NCBI GenBank assembly: GCA_030041175.1
Contig: JASHOK010000043.1
Location: forward strand, 1 to 49,905
Direction of reading: 5' to 3'
DNA: 49,905 bases
DNA from: Thermoplasmata archaeon
GTDB lineage: Archaea > Thermoplasmatota > Thermoplasmata > Lutacidiplasmatales > UBA184
The position numbers and the translations under genes were made by a program. Below, in pieces: positions 1 to 8,551 of this stretch (position 1 is the first letter of the stretch; each line of letters starts with the position of its first letter). A model generated the notes under the pieces. It was not told the origin of the DNA. It made no database searches and worked only from the letters and a program-made list of their open reading frames with translations.

Positions 1-2
1 CA

Positions 3-1238
3 TTCGTCCCACTCGGGGACGCCACGATGGACGAGGCGGTGGCGCTCTCCGTCCGCCTGGGGGAGCGGATCTGGACCGAACTTCACGTTCCGGTCTACCT
101 GTACGCTGCAGCGGCGCGCCGCCCCGAGCGCGCCGACCTTGCAGTGGTTCGGCAAGGGGGATTCGAAGGGCTCCGGGAGACGGTGCGAACCGACCCGCGC
201 CGCAGGCCAGACTTCGGAGACGCAGAGCTCCATCCTACCGCCGGCGCCGTAGCGGTGGGAGCGCGTCCGGTGCTGATCGCCTTCAACGCGTATCTCAGCA
301 CGCCGGACGTTGCGGTGGCCAAGAAGGTCGCCCACGCGGTCCGCGGGCGGGACGGCGGCCTGGCCGAGGTCAAGGCCCTGGGCTTCGAGATCCGGGAGCG
401 GAACCGGGCGCAAGTCTCGATGAATCTCACCGACTATCGAAAGACTCCCATCCACCGGGCGCTCGAGGCCGTCCGCCGGGAAGCGATCCGATACGGCGCG
501 ACGATCGAAGAGTCGGAGATCGTGGGACTCGTACCGGAGGACGCTCTGCTGGATGCCTCGGAGTTCTACCTCCAACTGAACCGGTTTTCCCGGGATCAGA
601 TCCTCGAGCGCAAGATTTCGCCGGCGCCGGGTGGGTCCGACTCGGACGCGCCGAAGACGGGGCTCAATCTCGCGGTCCTGACCGTTCAGGAGCTCGTCGA
701 TCGTGTGGCCGCGCGCACACCCACGCCCGGAGGAGGCAGCGCAGCCGCGATCGCCGCCGCCCTCGGAACGGCGCTCGGAGAGATGGTCATCGCCTACTCG
801 ACTCCGCTCAAACAGTCCCCCTCGGCAGCCCTAGCGGCTCTGGCGAAGGAGCTCACCGCGAGCCGGGGGACCTTTCTCGAGCTGGCCAATGCCGACACTG
901 CGGCCTACGAAGCGGTCCGGTCCGCTCGTCGGGAGCGAAAGTCCCACCCCGACGACCCGGCAGCCCAGAAGGCGTTCGTCGCCGCACTCCAGAAGGCCGT
1001 GGAAGTGCCCATGGACACGGCCCGGTTGGCCCGTCGGACGGAAGGGCGGCTAGAGGCGCATCGCGAGCAGACCAATCCCGCCCTGGGGAGTGATCTCGTT
1101 TCGGGGCTGGCTCTCCTCCGCGCCGCCGCCGAGTCCGCCCTCTCGAATGTCTCCATCAACCTCGCGGACCTGCGCGCCGAGGGACTCCCGGTCGCAGACC
1201 TCGAAGCGGAGCGGGACCGACTCAGTGGCCAGCCATGA
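3..1238 (+). CDS. Glutamate formiminotransferase / formiminotetrahydrofolate cyclodeaminase, fused (5' truncated by window edge)
   Basis: Bifunctional folate enzyme: the formiminotransferase part moves the formimino group of N-formiminoglutamate to tetrahydrofolate, and the cyclodeaminase part releases ammonia to give methenyl-THF (histidine breakdown and one-carbon supply). The reading frame is open to the left edge, and the residues before the first ATG (FVPLGDATMDE) fit the family, so the true start lies outside. The formiminotransferase domain runs to about base 640, ending in LVPEDALLDASEFYLQL. A cyclodeaminase domain follows, with its TPGGGSAAAIAAALG signature near bases 720-760. Both domains look intact. 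The stop overlaps the next start (ATGA). Confidence 0.85.
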   Translation, partial: FVPLGDATMDEAVALSVRLGERIWTELHVPVYLYAAAARRPERADLAVVRQGGFEGLRETVRTDPRRRPDFGDAELHPTAGAVAVGARPVLIAFNAYLSTPDVAVAKKVAHAVRGRDGGLAEVKALGFEIRERNRAQVSMNLTDYRKTPIHRALEAVRREAIRYGATIEESEIVGLVPEDALLDASEFYLQLNRFSRDQILERKISPAPGGSDSDAPKTGLNLAVLTVQELVDRVAARTPTPGGGSAAAIAAALGTALGEMVIAYSTPLKQSPSAALAALAKELTASRGTFLELANADTAAYEAVRSARRERKSHPDDPAAQKAFVAALQKAVEVPMDTARLARRTEGRLEAHREQTNPALGSDLVSGLALLRAAAESALSNVSINLADLRAEGLPVADLEAERDRLSGQP

Positions 1239-1939
1239 AGGGCGGGCACCGCCCGCGTCCGCGGCCCTTCGTCCACGTCAACTGCGCCATCTCCCTGGAT
1301 GGCCGGCTCGCCTTCTCGGGAGGCCGACGCGCGCCCCTGTCGGGGCCGCGGGACCTGGCCCGGGTCCAGCGACTTCGAGCCGAGCTCGGTGCCGTGCTCG
1401 TCGGCGTTGGGACCGTCATTTTGGACGACCCGTCGCTGCGTGTGCACTGGGAGCTGCTGGACGGCCCCCGGGGCGCGGATCCTGTACGAATCTGTCTCGA
1501 CGGCTCCGGCCGGCTGCCGTCGGACGCTCGACTCCTGGATGGAAGCCAGCGCACGATCATCGCCACGACGCGGGCGACCCACCGTGACTACCCCGCGACC
1601 GCCGAGACCCTGGTGGCCGGCGACGGGCCGGAGGTCGACCTCGCCCAGTTGCTCGGCTCCCTGTGGGAAGCGGGAGTCCGCGGCGTTCTGGTCGAGGGAG
1701 GAGCCCACGTCATCGCCAGCTTCCTGCGCGCGTCGCTCGTCGATCGGATGACCGTGTATGTGGCCCCGGTCGTGATCGGCGGGGTGACGGCCCCCTCGAT
1801 GGCGGCGGGGCCCGAGTCGCACTCGTCCGACGAGTGGGTCGAACTTCTCCGGGAATCTGTGGAGGCGCTGGATGACGGCGTGCTGATCCGCCTTCGACCC
1901 CGGCGCCCGCCCGCGGGCTCGCCGCCCTCACCGTTATAG
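1235..1939 (+). CDS. arfC: 2,5-diamino-6-(ribosylamino)-4(3H)-pyrimidinone 5'-phosphate reductase (RibD C-terminal family)
   Basis: NADPH-dependent reductase of riboflavin and F420-precursor synthesis; archaea reduce the ribose side chain before deamination using a stand-alone RibD_C protein. The 234-aa length is normal. Family features are the N-terminal VNCAISLDGRLAF (substrate and NADPH fold), the RAELGAVLVGVGTVILDDP segment, and a C-terminal GVLVEGGAHVIASFL (the V-E-G-G glycine-rich signature). Translation is probably coupled to the upstream folate gene through the ATGA overlap. Supply of flavin and deazaflavin precursors fits the possible F420/flavin-binding protein encoded at 9.6 kb, but that link is inference. 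Confidence 0.85.
   Translation: MKGGHRPRPRPFVHVNCAISLDGRLAFSGGRRAPLSGPRDLARVQRLRAELGAVLVGVGTVILDDPSLRVHWELLDGPRGADPVRICLDGSGRLPSDARLLDGSQRTIIATTRATHRDYPATAETLVAGDGPEVDLAQLLGSLWEAGVRGVLVEGGAHVIASFLRASLVDRMTVYVAPVVIGGVTAPSMAAGPESHSSDEWVELLRESVEALDDGVLIRLRPRRPPAGSPPSPL
1933..1939 (+). promoter_or_regulatory. TATA-like box for the FAH-family gene
   Basis: GTTATAGCC lies 36-42 bp before the GTG at 1975 and overlaps the arfC stop codon. The same nine bases precede top6B at 27258. Position and composition fit an archaeal TATA element; no transcript data. Confidence 0.4.
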
Positions 1940-1974
1940 CCGCACCGGTCTCCGACGGCCCCGACGGGATCTGC

Positions 1975-2976
1975 GTGAAGCTCACCCACTTCGTACTCGC
2001 CGACCAGTTCCATTTCGGCATGATCACGGATGCGGGTGACTTCATCGACCTGGATACGGCCTGCCGCGACTACTTCGGGGTGAACCCCGTCAAGGGCGCG
2101 GACCCGAGTCGGTTCCGAGACATGCGGACCTTCTTCACCGGTGGCGCGGAGTCGGTGGCGATCACCAAGAAGATCCAGGAGTACATCGACCGACGGCGCG
2201 CCATGGGGTGGACGCCCCGGGCCGCTACCGGCGCTCGGTTCTTCTTCAAGCCGGAGGAAGGAATCCGGCTCCTCGCTCCGGTGGCCGCCGGCGCCAAGAT
2301 CTACCTGTTGGCCTCGAACTCGCGGAGCCACCTGGCGGAGCAAAAGAAGGAGCCGCCGTCGCAGCCCTACTTCTTCACTCGCTTCTTCAACAGCCTCATT
2401 GGGCCCAGCGAATCGCTGGTGCTCAGCCCCCATGGCCACTTCCCGGACGTCGAGCTGGAGCTGGCGGTCGTGATCGGGCAGCGGGGCAAGCACGTTTCCG
2501 CGGAGCGGGCCATGGAGATGATCGCCGGGTACACGATCGCCCTGGACATGGGCTACCGCGACCTGCAGTACCCTCCGGGCGGCGCGGTGGATTGGGTGCA
2601 AGGGAAGGGTTTCGATTCCACGATGGTCGTGGGCCCGTGGGTCGTTCCGAAGGAAGAGGTCGGCGAGCCCTATCCGCTTCACATGGAGCTCAAGGTCAAC
2701 GGCACCGTTCGCCAGAAGGGGGACACGACCGACTACCTGTTCCGGATCCCCCAGGTGATCGCGCATCTGACGCGCGGGGTCACGCTCGAGCCGGGCGACC
2801 TCATCTCGCTCGGGACCCTCGGGGGCGCGCCGGGCTTTGAGTTCGGGAACGAGAGTCGGAAGCTCCAGCCCGGCGACGTCATCGAGGGACTGATCGAGCG
2901 CGTCGGGCCGCTCAAGGTGACGGCGAAGGCCGAGACGGCCCCAGCGCCCGCGGCCGCCCCTCCCCCCGAAGCGTAA
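1975..2976 (+). CDS. Fumarylacetoacetate hydrolase (FAH) family protein
   Basis: FAH-superfamily enzyme (333 aa, GTG start) that likely cleaves or decarboxylates a 2-oxo/4-oxo acid or carries out a related hydrolysis with a bound divalent metal. The core is at residues 140-310: a VELELAVVIG strand bearing the metal-binding acidic residues, GYTIALDMGYRDLQ (the family's YTxxND-type loop), then GDLISLGTLGG and LQPGDVIEGLIERVGPL. The first 110 residues are a family-specific N-terminal domain. The last ~12 residues are Ala/Pro rich, and the 3' end overlaps the convergent priS gene by 65 bp. The exact substrate cannot be read from sequence. Confidence 0.75.
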   Translation: MKLTHFVLADQFHFGMITDAGDFIDLDTACRDYFGVNPVKGADPSRFRDMRTFFTGGAESVAITKKIQEYIDRRRAMGWTPRAATGARFFFKPEEGIRLLAPVAAGAKIYLLASNSRSHLAEQKKEPPSQPYFFTRFFNSLIGPSESLVLSPHGHFPDVELELAVVIGQRGKHVSAERAMEMIAGYTIALDMGYRDLQYPPGGAVDWVQGKGFDSTMVVGPWVVPKEEVGEPYPLHMELKVNGTVRQKGDTTDYLFRIPQVIAHLTRGVTLEPGDLISLGTLGGAPGFEFGNESRKLQPGDVIEGLIERVGPLKVTAKAETAPAPAAAPPPEA

Positions 2977-4210
2977 GGAACAGCGCCGTCGACGCGCTCA
3001 CGCGCACCGTCTCGCCTTCCCGGCCCTGGGTCCGATCGGGGACGGTGGGGTAGTCCACATCCGTGAGCAGATCGACGTCTACGGGCGGCGCCCCGTTCGC
3101 CGGGATCGGCGCGTCTCGGAACGGTTGGAACTGGTCCAGGTCGTCTCGCGAGAGCGGCAACACGCGGAATCCCGTTCCGCCGTGCAGGGAGCCGGGCAAC
3201 CGGATCAGCCGATGCACATCCGTCGTGACGGGGGCGTCCGTCTCGCCCTGAACATTGATCCGGGCGCGGTCCAGGATCTGCTGGAGAAGCGCCGGGGGAA
3301 AGTCGGCCGTCGAAACGTCGAGAGACAGGCCCTTGCGGATCTGACGGCCCCGTCCGTCGCGCACGAGGCGCTCGGCCCAGTCGTGGGCGACGGCCTCGGT
3401 CGCGCCGGCGTCCCTCAGGTCGCGGGCGGCCAGTTCCACTCCGCCCTCGTCCCATCGGGAGAGGATCTGGAAGAGCGCCCGCGTCAACCGGCCCGGCCAC
3501 CCGGGGGCGTCCGGGGGCGCCAGACGCCGGTAGGGTCGCTGTCGCACGCCCTGAGGGCGGCCGCCCTCCATCCCCGCGAGCTCTCCCCCGCTTCCAAACG
3601 AGAGCGAAGGGCCGCGCTCCCCTTCCCGGCTCTCGATCACCGCCTCGCTGGGGTCGACGCCGACGCCGAGGATGTACTCGACGAGCTCGCGCCGTTCCCC
3701 CGAGGAGAGCCCAAGAACCGACTCGGCATGCACGTGGGCATGGAATCCTCGACCTCCCGAGAAGACGAGGTCGACGTCCTGCTCATCGAAGCCGAAATCG
3801 CCGAGAAGAAACTCGTCGAGGAGGTCCCGGAACCGACCCCTCGCCAGTTCCAGCTGCTCGGCGTAGGTCTTGCCCTCGGCCTGCCGGAGGTGGTCCGCGT
3901 CGAGGTCGAAGATCAGGTCCGCGCCCAGCCAGTCCTTGGCGGACATCGTGGACGCACTGGGCGTGCGGTAGTAGGCCGAGGAATAGTAGACATGTCGCGG
4001 CGCCTCGGTCTGGAGGAATCCCCGCAGGTCATCGACGGACCGGAACGACGCGTGGCGCCGCATCAAGGTCTGCATCGAAAAGGGGAAGGCCGCGAACTCT
4101 CGGCGGGTGAATCGGGTGGGCGGCTCGACGCGAGTCCCTCCGTAATAGGACTGGAAGCGATGGTGGGCCCACTCGAGGGCCGGGGGGTCGAGCGTGGCCG
4201 TCTTGCTCAC
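2912..4210 (-). CDS. priS: DNA primase small (catalytic) subunit
   Basis: Archaeal/eukaryotic-type primase catalytic subunit, which makes primers for replication with the large subunit PriL (not in this window). The catalytic acidic motif FDLDADH is at residues 101-107 (D102, D104), and SGGRGFHAH at 151-159 matches the nucleotide-binding SGxRGxHxH motif. RLIRLPGSLHGGTGF near the C-terminal third is the conserved basic patch. 432 aa is in the family range. GTG start, 7 bp after the KH-domain gene, so it is likely the third gene of a rio1-KH-priS operon. Its 3' end overlaps the FAH gene on the other strand. Confidence 0.95.
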   Translation of the reverse strand: MSKTATLDPPALEWAHHRFQSYYGGTRVEPPTRFTRREFAAFPFSMQTLMRRHASFRSVDDLRGFLQTEAPRHVYYSSAYYRTPSASTMSAKDWLGADLIFDLDADHLRQAEGKTYAEQLELARGRFRDLLDEFLLGDFGFDEQDVDLVFSGGRGFHAHVHAESVLGLSSGERRELVEYILGVGVDPSEAVIESREGERGPSLSFGSGGELAGMEGGRPQGVRQRPYRRLAPPDAPGWPGRLTRALFQILSRWDEGGVELAARDLRDAGATEAVAHDWAERLVRDGRGRQIRKGLSLDVSTADFPPALLQQILDRARINVQGETDAPVTTDVHRLIRLPGSLHGGTGFRVLPLSRDDLDQFQPFRDAPIPANGAPPVDVDLLTDVDYPTVPDRTQGREGETVRVSASTALFLTLRGEGRPRALGPSRPSPSP

Positions 4211-4217
4211 GCTCGCG

Positions 4218-4790
4218 TCACTCCTCGCCCGGCAGCTGGGTGGGCTCCAGGGCTTCGGCTTGGTTCGCCTCCGTTCGGAGGCGCACCAGGAGGTGGAAGA
4301 CCGTGGAGTGCTCGCTGCCCCGCAGCAGAAGCTCCACCGCCTGAGTGGCCCGGTCGAGCTCCGCTTCCTTGCCGATGAGCGCCACGGTGTTCCCGTAGAC
4401 GCTGACCGAACAGCCGGACAGCTCTTCGAGCCGGCTTCGTGCGCGACCCGCGGTTCCGATGAGCCGAGACCGGATCCTCCACAGCGCGGACTTCGACTGC
4501 TTGCCAGTCACCTGCTTGATGTCGATGACTCCGAGGTAGGTGTCGTCCACCAGCAGTCGCATCGCGCGCTGGGGCGAGAATCCCCGGCCGATTGCGACCA
4601 CGATGTCCCGAGCCTTTAGCGCCCCCACCGGATCGTCGGACGCATCGCCCGAGATCCCCACGCTGCCCTCCTCAGTATCGATCTCCAGCTTGACGTGCGT
4701 TTTCTGCTCGATTTCTCGGCGGGTGGCCCCTCCGGGACCGATCAGCGCGCCGACCCGGTCGTCCGGGATCCGGGCGAAGAGAACGCTCAT
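4218..4790 (-). CDS. KH-domain RNA-binding protein (Krr1/Pno1-like)
   Basis: Archaeal homologue of the eukaryotic small-subunit processing factors Krr1 and Pno1/Dim2, expected to bind pre-16S rRNA. Two KH modules are visible: the first with IGPGGATRREIE (GxxG at residues 18-21), the second near residue 110 with RLIGTAGRARSRLEEL. Length 190 aa is typical. The ATG overlaps the stop of the RIO1 kinase gene (ATGA). Pairing of a RIO kinase with this KH protein is common in archaea and fits joint work in 30S subunit maturation. Confidence 0.9.
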   Translation of the reverse strand: MSVLFARIPDDRVGALIGPGGATRREIEQKTHVKLEIDTEEGSVGISGDASDDPVGALKARDIVVAIGRGFSPQRAMRLLVDDTYLGVIDIKQVTGKQSKSALWRIRSRLIGTAGRARSRLEELSGCSVSVYGNTVALIGKEAELDRATQAVELLLRGSEHSTVFHLLVRLRTEANQAEALEPTQLPGEE

Positions 4791-5575
4791 CCCGAAGCTC
4801 CGGCCGTGAGGGTAAGGCCACCCGCCGCCTCGAAAAACTCCTCCGGGGAGGTGTCGACCCCGAGGCGGCGGAAGTACCTCGCAAAGTTCGCTGCATCGCG
4901 ACGGAGAAGCTCGCTCGCCTGTGGGTGCTCGGTCGAGATCGCCTGGGCCACGTCAATGAGGTACGGCCGGTCCTCCCGAATCAGGACGTTGTAGGGCGAA
5001 AGGTCTCCGTGGACGAGTCGAGCGGTCACTACCATCCGGTGCACCTGCGTCGTCAGATCCGTGTACAGCGCTCCCGGGTCCGCCAGCATCGCCTCTTGCA
5101 TGGGGGGTGCGGGGAGGCCCTCCACCCCGACGAACTCCATCACCAGTACGTTGCGGAAGTAGGCAAGGGGCTCTGGAACGCGGACCTCGGCGGCCCTCAA
5201 CGCGGTGAGAACGGTATGCTCTCGCCGGGTCCAGGCATAGATCATCCGGGCGGTGTTCCCCATGGCGCCGACTTCCCGCCGGAGCCACTCGATCACATAC
5301 GGTGGCACGTGTCGGAAAATGGAGTTTCCGATGCGGTAGATCTTCACGGCCCGGAACCCGGCCGGGCCGCTCGCGCGGAACACCCCGCCCTCCTTTCCGG
5401 TCGAGATCGGGTAATCGACGCTCTGGAACTGACCCTGGTTCACGAGCCGACCGATGGCGAGCAGGGTGGCATGGTCGAAGAATTCATCCACCAGCTTCCG
5501 CTGCTGCCGCTCCTTGCGGCGGTCCTCGACCCGCTCGGCGCGGGTCGGATAGAGGAGCTCCTCGGGGTCAGACAC
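4787..5575 (-). CDS. rio1: RIO1-type serine/threonine protein kinase
   Basis: Atypical kinase/ATPase acting in late 30S ribosomal subunit maturation. I place the start at the GTG at 5575 (262 aa); the open frame continues upstream to 5950, but that extension is low-complexity Arg/Gly/His and would overlap the divergent NfeD gene. Visible kinase elements: STGKEGGV nucleotide loop (58-65), AVKIY with the ATP-contacting lysine K78, LVHGDLSPYNVL catalytic loop (D191, N196) and YLIDVAQA metal-binding motif (D208), all RIO1 signatures. First gene of the rio1-KH-priS operon. Confidence 0.92.
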   Translation of the reverse strand: MSDPEELLYPTRAERVEDRRKERQQRKLVDEFFDHATLLAIGRLVNQGQFQSVDYPISTGKEGGVFRASGPAGFRAVKIYRIGNSIFRHVPPYVIEWLRREVGAMGNTARMIYAWTRREHTVLTALRAAEVRVPEPLAYFRNVLVMEFVGVEGLPAPPMQEAMLADPGALYTDLTTQVHRMVVTARLVHGDLSPYNVLIREDRPYLIDVAQAISTEHPQASELLRRDAANFARYFRRLGVDTSPEEFFEAAGGLTLTAGASG

Positions 5576-5695
5576 GAGTTGCCTACCCCGGTGCGGAGAC
5601 AAAACCGTTCCCAGAACATTGGATATAGGTCGTCGGGGGCGACGGACGCCCGAACCCCTTATGCGCCCTGTTCCCTTGCACCGGGGACCGCAGCG
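5576..5695. promoter_or_regulatory. Divergent promoter region between rio1 and the NfeD gene
   Basis: 120-bp divergent spacer. CTTATG at 5659-5664 is 32-37 bp upstream of the NfeD ATG. GGATATAGG at 5621-5629 can be read on either strand, about 47 bp before the rio1 GTG. No ribosome-binding site is evident before the rio1 start. Confidence 0.35.
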
Positions 5696-6172
5696 ATGGT
5701 TGACCCCGCAAATCTGGCGATCAGCGCCGTTCTGATCATAGTGGGCAGCGCACTGTTCGGCTTTGAGCTGGTGCACCCCGGCGCGTGGTTGCTCATTCCC
5801 GCCTGCATCATGATCGTGGCCGGCATCCTCTATCTCACGCTTCCGGGGCTGCTGCTCAACTCCTACTTTGGTCCCGCCGTGGTCGTGCTCGTCGCGCTGG
5901 GCGCCGCTCTTGCGACGATTCCGTACTACCGGTGGGTCGCTCCCACGCATGAGCCGTTGAGTACGACCGTCCAGTCCCTCGAGGGAGAAACCGGGGTCGT
6001 GGTGGTACCGGTCGTTCCGGATTCCTTGGCGGGGAAGGTTCAGATTCGCTCCGAGGTCTGGTCGGCACGGGCCGCGGGGCCGATCCCTGCCGGGACCCGG
6101 GTTCGGGTCATTTCGGGAGAGGGGGTCAGCGTCCTGGTTCGGCCGCTGGATGCTGCGCGAGGAGAGAACTGA
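5696..6172 (+). CDS. NfeD-family membrane protein
   Basis: Short NfeD protein (158 aa) of the kind that partners an SPFH/stomatin protein in membrane quality control. Three to four hydrophobic segments occupy residues ~8-85 (LAISAVLIIVGSALFGFEL, LLIPACIMIVAGILYL, VVVLVALGAALATI). The C-terminal ~65 residues form the soluble OB-fold: SLEGETGVVV, VQIRSEVWSARA and IPAGTRVRVISGEGVSVLVRP are typical NfeD strands. The ATG at 5696 is preferred because upstream in-frame sequence has no membrane-protein character. The stomatin gene begins 12 bp downstream, so the two form an operon. Confidence 0.88.
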   Translation: MVDPANLAISAVLIIVGSALFGFELVHPGAWLLIPACIMIVAGILYLTLPGLLLNSYFGPAVVVLVALGAALATIPYYRWVAPTHEPLSTTVQSLEGETGVVVVPVVPDSLAGKVQIRSEVWSARAAGPIPAGTRVRVISGEGVSVLVRPLDAARGEN

Positions 6173-6184
6173 GGGGGAAGAACG

Positions 6185-7447
6185 ATGGTGGATCCGCTAG
6201 CGCTGACGCTGATTGCAATCTTTGTCGTGGCCATCATTCTGATCCTGATCAATCGGATGGTCTACCAGATCCAGCCGTACCAGAACGGAATCGTCACCCT
6301 GCTGGGCTCGTACAAACGCATTCTCAATCCGGGGTTGAATTTCGTCAGCCCCCTCGCTCTCGTGATCAAGATCGACCTCCGGACGCAGGTGCTCGAGGTC
6401 CCGCGGCAAGAGGTCATCACGAAGGACAATTCGCCCACGAATGTCGACGCGATCATTTACATCAAGGTCGTCGACGCACCCAAAGCGATCTTCCAGGTCC
6501 AGGACTACCACGTGGCCACGGTGGCACTGGCCCAGACCACGCTCCGGTCCGTCATCGGTGACATGGAGCTGGACGAGGTGCTCTATAACCGGGAGCGGAT
6601 CAACACCCGGCTCCGCGACATCCTCGACCAGTCGACCGACAAGTGGGGCGTACGGGTCGAGGCCGTAGAGATCAAGGAGGTCGACCCGGTTGGACCGGTC
6701 AAGGCCGCGATGGAGGAGCAAACCTCCGCGGAGCGGCAGCGGCGGGCGGCCGTGCTCCGGGCGGACGGCGAGAAGCGCTCGGCCATCCTGGTGTCGGAAG
6801 GCCAGAAGCGGTCCCGCATCCTGCAGGCGGAAGGGGTCCGGCAGTCCAAGATCCTCGAGGCCGAGGGAACCCGGCTCGCGACGATCCTGGAGGCCCAGGG
6901 CGAAGCGCAGCGCCTACGGATCCTGGCGCTCGGCGCCGGACCGCTCGATTCCAAGGCACTGACGGTGCTGTCGCTCGACACCCTTGCGAGCGTGGGCAAC
7001 GGACAATCGACGAAGATCCTCTTCCCGTTCGAGCTCTCGCGCCTCGTAGAGGGTGCGTCCGAGTACCTGGGCATGTCCCGGACGGTTCCGGATCGGAGCC
7101 TCAATACGCTCGACGAGCTCGAAGCTCGTGTCGGCAAGATGGACGACATCCTCGGTCCGATTCCCCGGCAGGACGAGCTCTCGACCGAGATCAAGTCCAT
7201 CGAGGACGAGATCAAGGCGGAATCCGACGAGTCCGCCTCGATGATCGGACCCGACATGCAGGGGCGCGCCGCCGCCAATCTTCCGGACCCGCTCGGGTCG
7301 CCCCGCCGGTCCGCTCCGCCCCCGTCCTTCGGCGTCGCACAGTCCCACGGGAGCGCGCCGTCCACGGTTCCGGACGAGGGTCCGCACGACTTCACGCAGC
7401 CCACGCCCAAGCCGGCGGCCAAGAAACCCGGAGACTCTTCGGGGTAA
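6185..7447 (+). CDS. SPFH/Band 7 (stomatin-like) membrane protein
   Basis: Membrane-anchored oligomeric scaffold protein, expected to assemble with the NfeD protein encoded just upstream. One N-terminal transmembrane helix (residues ~5-27) is followed by the Band 7 domain (30-190: GLNFVSP, VPRQEVITKDN, TLRSVIGDMELDE). Next is a coiled-coil stretch made of five near-perfect 11-residue repeats of the form xAEGxRxSxIL (bases ~6758-6925). After residue ~345 comes a Pro/Ser-rich tail of about 75 residues that is not typical of stomatins. A GAGGGGG ribosome-binding site precedes the ATG. Confidence 0.92.
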   Translation: MVDPLALTLIAIFVVAIILILINRMVYQIQPYQNGIVTLLGSYKRILNPGLNFVSPLALVIKIDLRTQVLEVPRQEVITKDNSPTNVDAIIYIKVVDAPKAIFQVQDYHVATVALAQTTLRSVIGDMELDEVLYNRERINTRLRDILDQSTDKWGVRVEAVEIKEVDPVGPVKAAMEEQTSAERQRRAAVLRADGEKRSAILVSEGQKRSRILQAEGVRQSKILEAEGTRLATILEAQGEAQRLRILALGAGPLDSKALTVLSLDTLASVGNGQSTKILFPFELSRLVEGASEYLGMSRTVPDRSLNTLDELEARVGKMDDILGPIPRQDELSTEIKSIEDEIKAESDESASMIGPDMQGRAAANLPDPLGSPRRSAPPPSFGVAQSHGSAPSTVPDEGPHDFTQPTPKPAAKKPGDSSG

Positions 7448-7483
7448 ACCGGTCGGTCGGCGCCGCACCAAGGGTTTTCGCCA

Positions 7484-7500
7484 GCGCACCAAAAAGCAGG
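7484..7500 (+). repeat. 17-bp element, copy 1 (inverted copy at 9476-9492)
   Basis: GCGCACCAAAAAGCAGG, located 47 bp before the GTG of the glycosyltransferase gene. Its exact reverse complement lies at 9476-9492 before the minus-strand nucleotidyltransferase-like gene, so both genes read away from the same upstream sequence. It could be a shared promoter/operator, or the ends of an inserted block. Confidence 0.6.
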
Positions 7501-7546
7501 TGCCTCGCACCGGCGTGGGGCTCCCCCGAGGGGGTGGCCGTTCGCA

Positions 7547-8551
7547 GTGCCGGGCCCGTCGACCGACCTGGTCGGGGGTATCGTTGCCTTCAACGAAGAA
7601 CGCGCTCTCCCTGCCGCCGTCGAGTCCCTTCTTTCTCAGGAGCTACCCTCCGGTGTCCGCTGGAGGACGCTCTGGGTCGTTGCCAGCGGATGCACGGACC
7701 GCACGGAATCCGTGGCGCATGCCTTGGCCCGAGCGCACCCGGAGGTCCGGGTCCTGGTCGAACCGGACCGTCGCGGAAAGGCCGCCGCTCTCGGGCGGGT
7801 CTTTCGGGCCGCGATAGGGGACTATCTGGTTCTGCTCAATGCGGATGCCGAGGCAGCGCCCGGCGCGGTAGCCGCTCTCCTCCGAGAGGTCGACGCGGAT
7901 TCGCCGTTGTTTGGCGTCATGGGCCGGCCCGACCCGGCGCCGCTGCCCGCTGGCCCGCTCGGGCGAATGCTGGCCTTGCTCTGGCTGCTTCACCATCGCC
8001 TGCACCTGGACCTAACCGCGAAAGGCCAGGGAACCCACCTGTCCGACGAGCTCCTGCTCCTGCCGATCGCCCATCTGCCGCCGCTGCCGGAAGAGGTGGT
8101 GAATGACGGGGCATTCATCGGGGCGTGGCTGGCCGGCCATGGGGGGCGGCTCCGCTATGCGCCGGAGGCCCGGGTCACCATCGAGCTTCCCTGGACGATC
8201 CAAGATCACCTTCGGCAGCGGCGGCGGATTCGGTCGGGGCATCAGCAGGTCGAAGCCTTGCTCGGCGTTCCGCCCACGACCCTGGGCCGGTTCCTCACCC
8301 AGGATAGCGGTCGGGTGATTCGGCTGGTTGGCCAGGCCGTCGCGGACACTCCGCGGGGGATCGAGGGACTGGCCGGACTTACCGTTGCAGAGATTGCGGC
8401 GATGGTGGCGGCGGCGTGGGACCGGTTGCCGCCCCGCCGTAGTCACCGTCTGTGGGAGACCATTGCCGATCCTCCGTCGCCGACCGCGGCCTCCCTGCGG
8501 CCCGCCGTTCGAACGCCATCGTCGCGAGGGCCATTCGAGAGGGTCGGGTGA
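7547..8551 (+). CDS. Family 2 glycosyltransferase
   Basis: GT-A fold sugar transferase (334 aa, GTG start), probably acting on a lipid-linked or surface glycan. Visible: N-terminal VGGIVAFNEERALPAAVESL nucleotide-sugar-binding strand, RRGKAAALGRVF, and VLLNADAEAAPG in the DxD position (Asp-Ala-Glu in place of Asp-x-Asp). Further on are FIGAWLAGHGGRLRYAPEARV and a QRRRIRSGHQQ segment (the Q/RxxRW-like acceptor motif). No transmembrane helix is obvious. The C-terminal ~57 residues overlap the convergent gene at 8379-9461 and are of low-complexity type, so the conserved part may end before them. Confidence 0.82.
   Translation: MPGPSTDLVGGIVAFNEERALPAAVESLLSQELPSGVRWRTLWVVASGCTDRTESVAHALARAHPEVRVLVEPDRRGKAAALGRVFRAAIGDYLVLLNADAEAAPGAVAALLREVDADSPLFGVMGRPDPAPLPAGPLGRMLALLWLLHHRLHLDLTAKGQGTHLSDELLLLPIAHLPPLPEEVVNDGAFIGAWLAGHGGRLRYAPEARVTIELPWTIQDHLRQRRRIRSGHQQVEALLGVPPTTLGRFLTQDSGRVIRLVGQAVADTPRGIEGLAGLTVAEIAAMVAAAWDRLPPRRSHRLWETIADPPSPTAASLRPAVRTPSSRGPFERVG

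Noticed and set aside
5576-5950. Upstream extension of the RIO1 kinase frame
   Set aside because: The added residues lack kinase homology, run into the divergent NfeD gene and would remove the divergent promoter spacer; GTG 5575 begins where homology begins.
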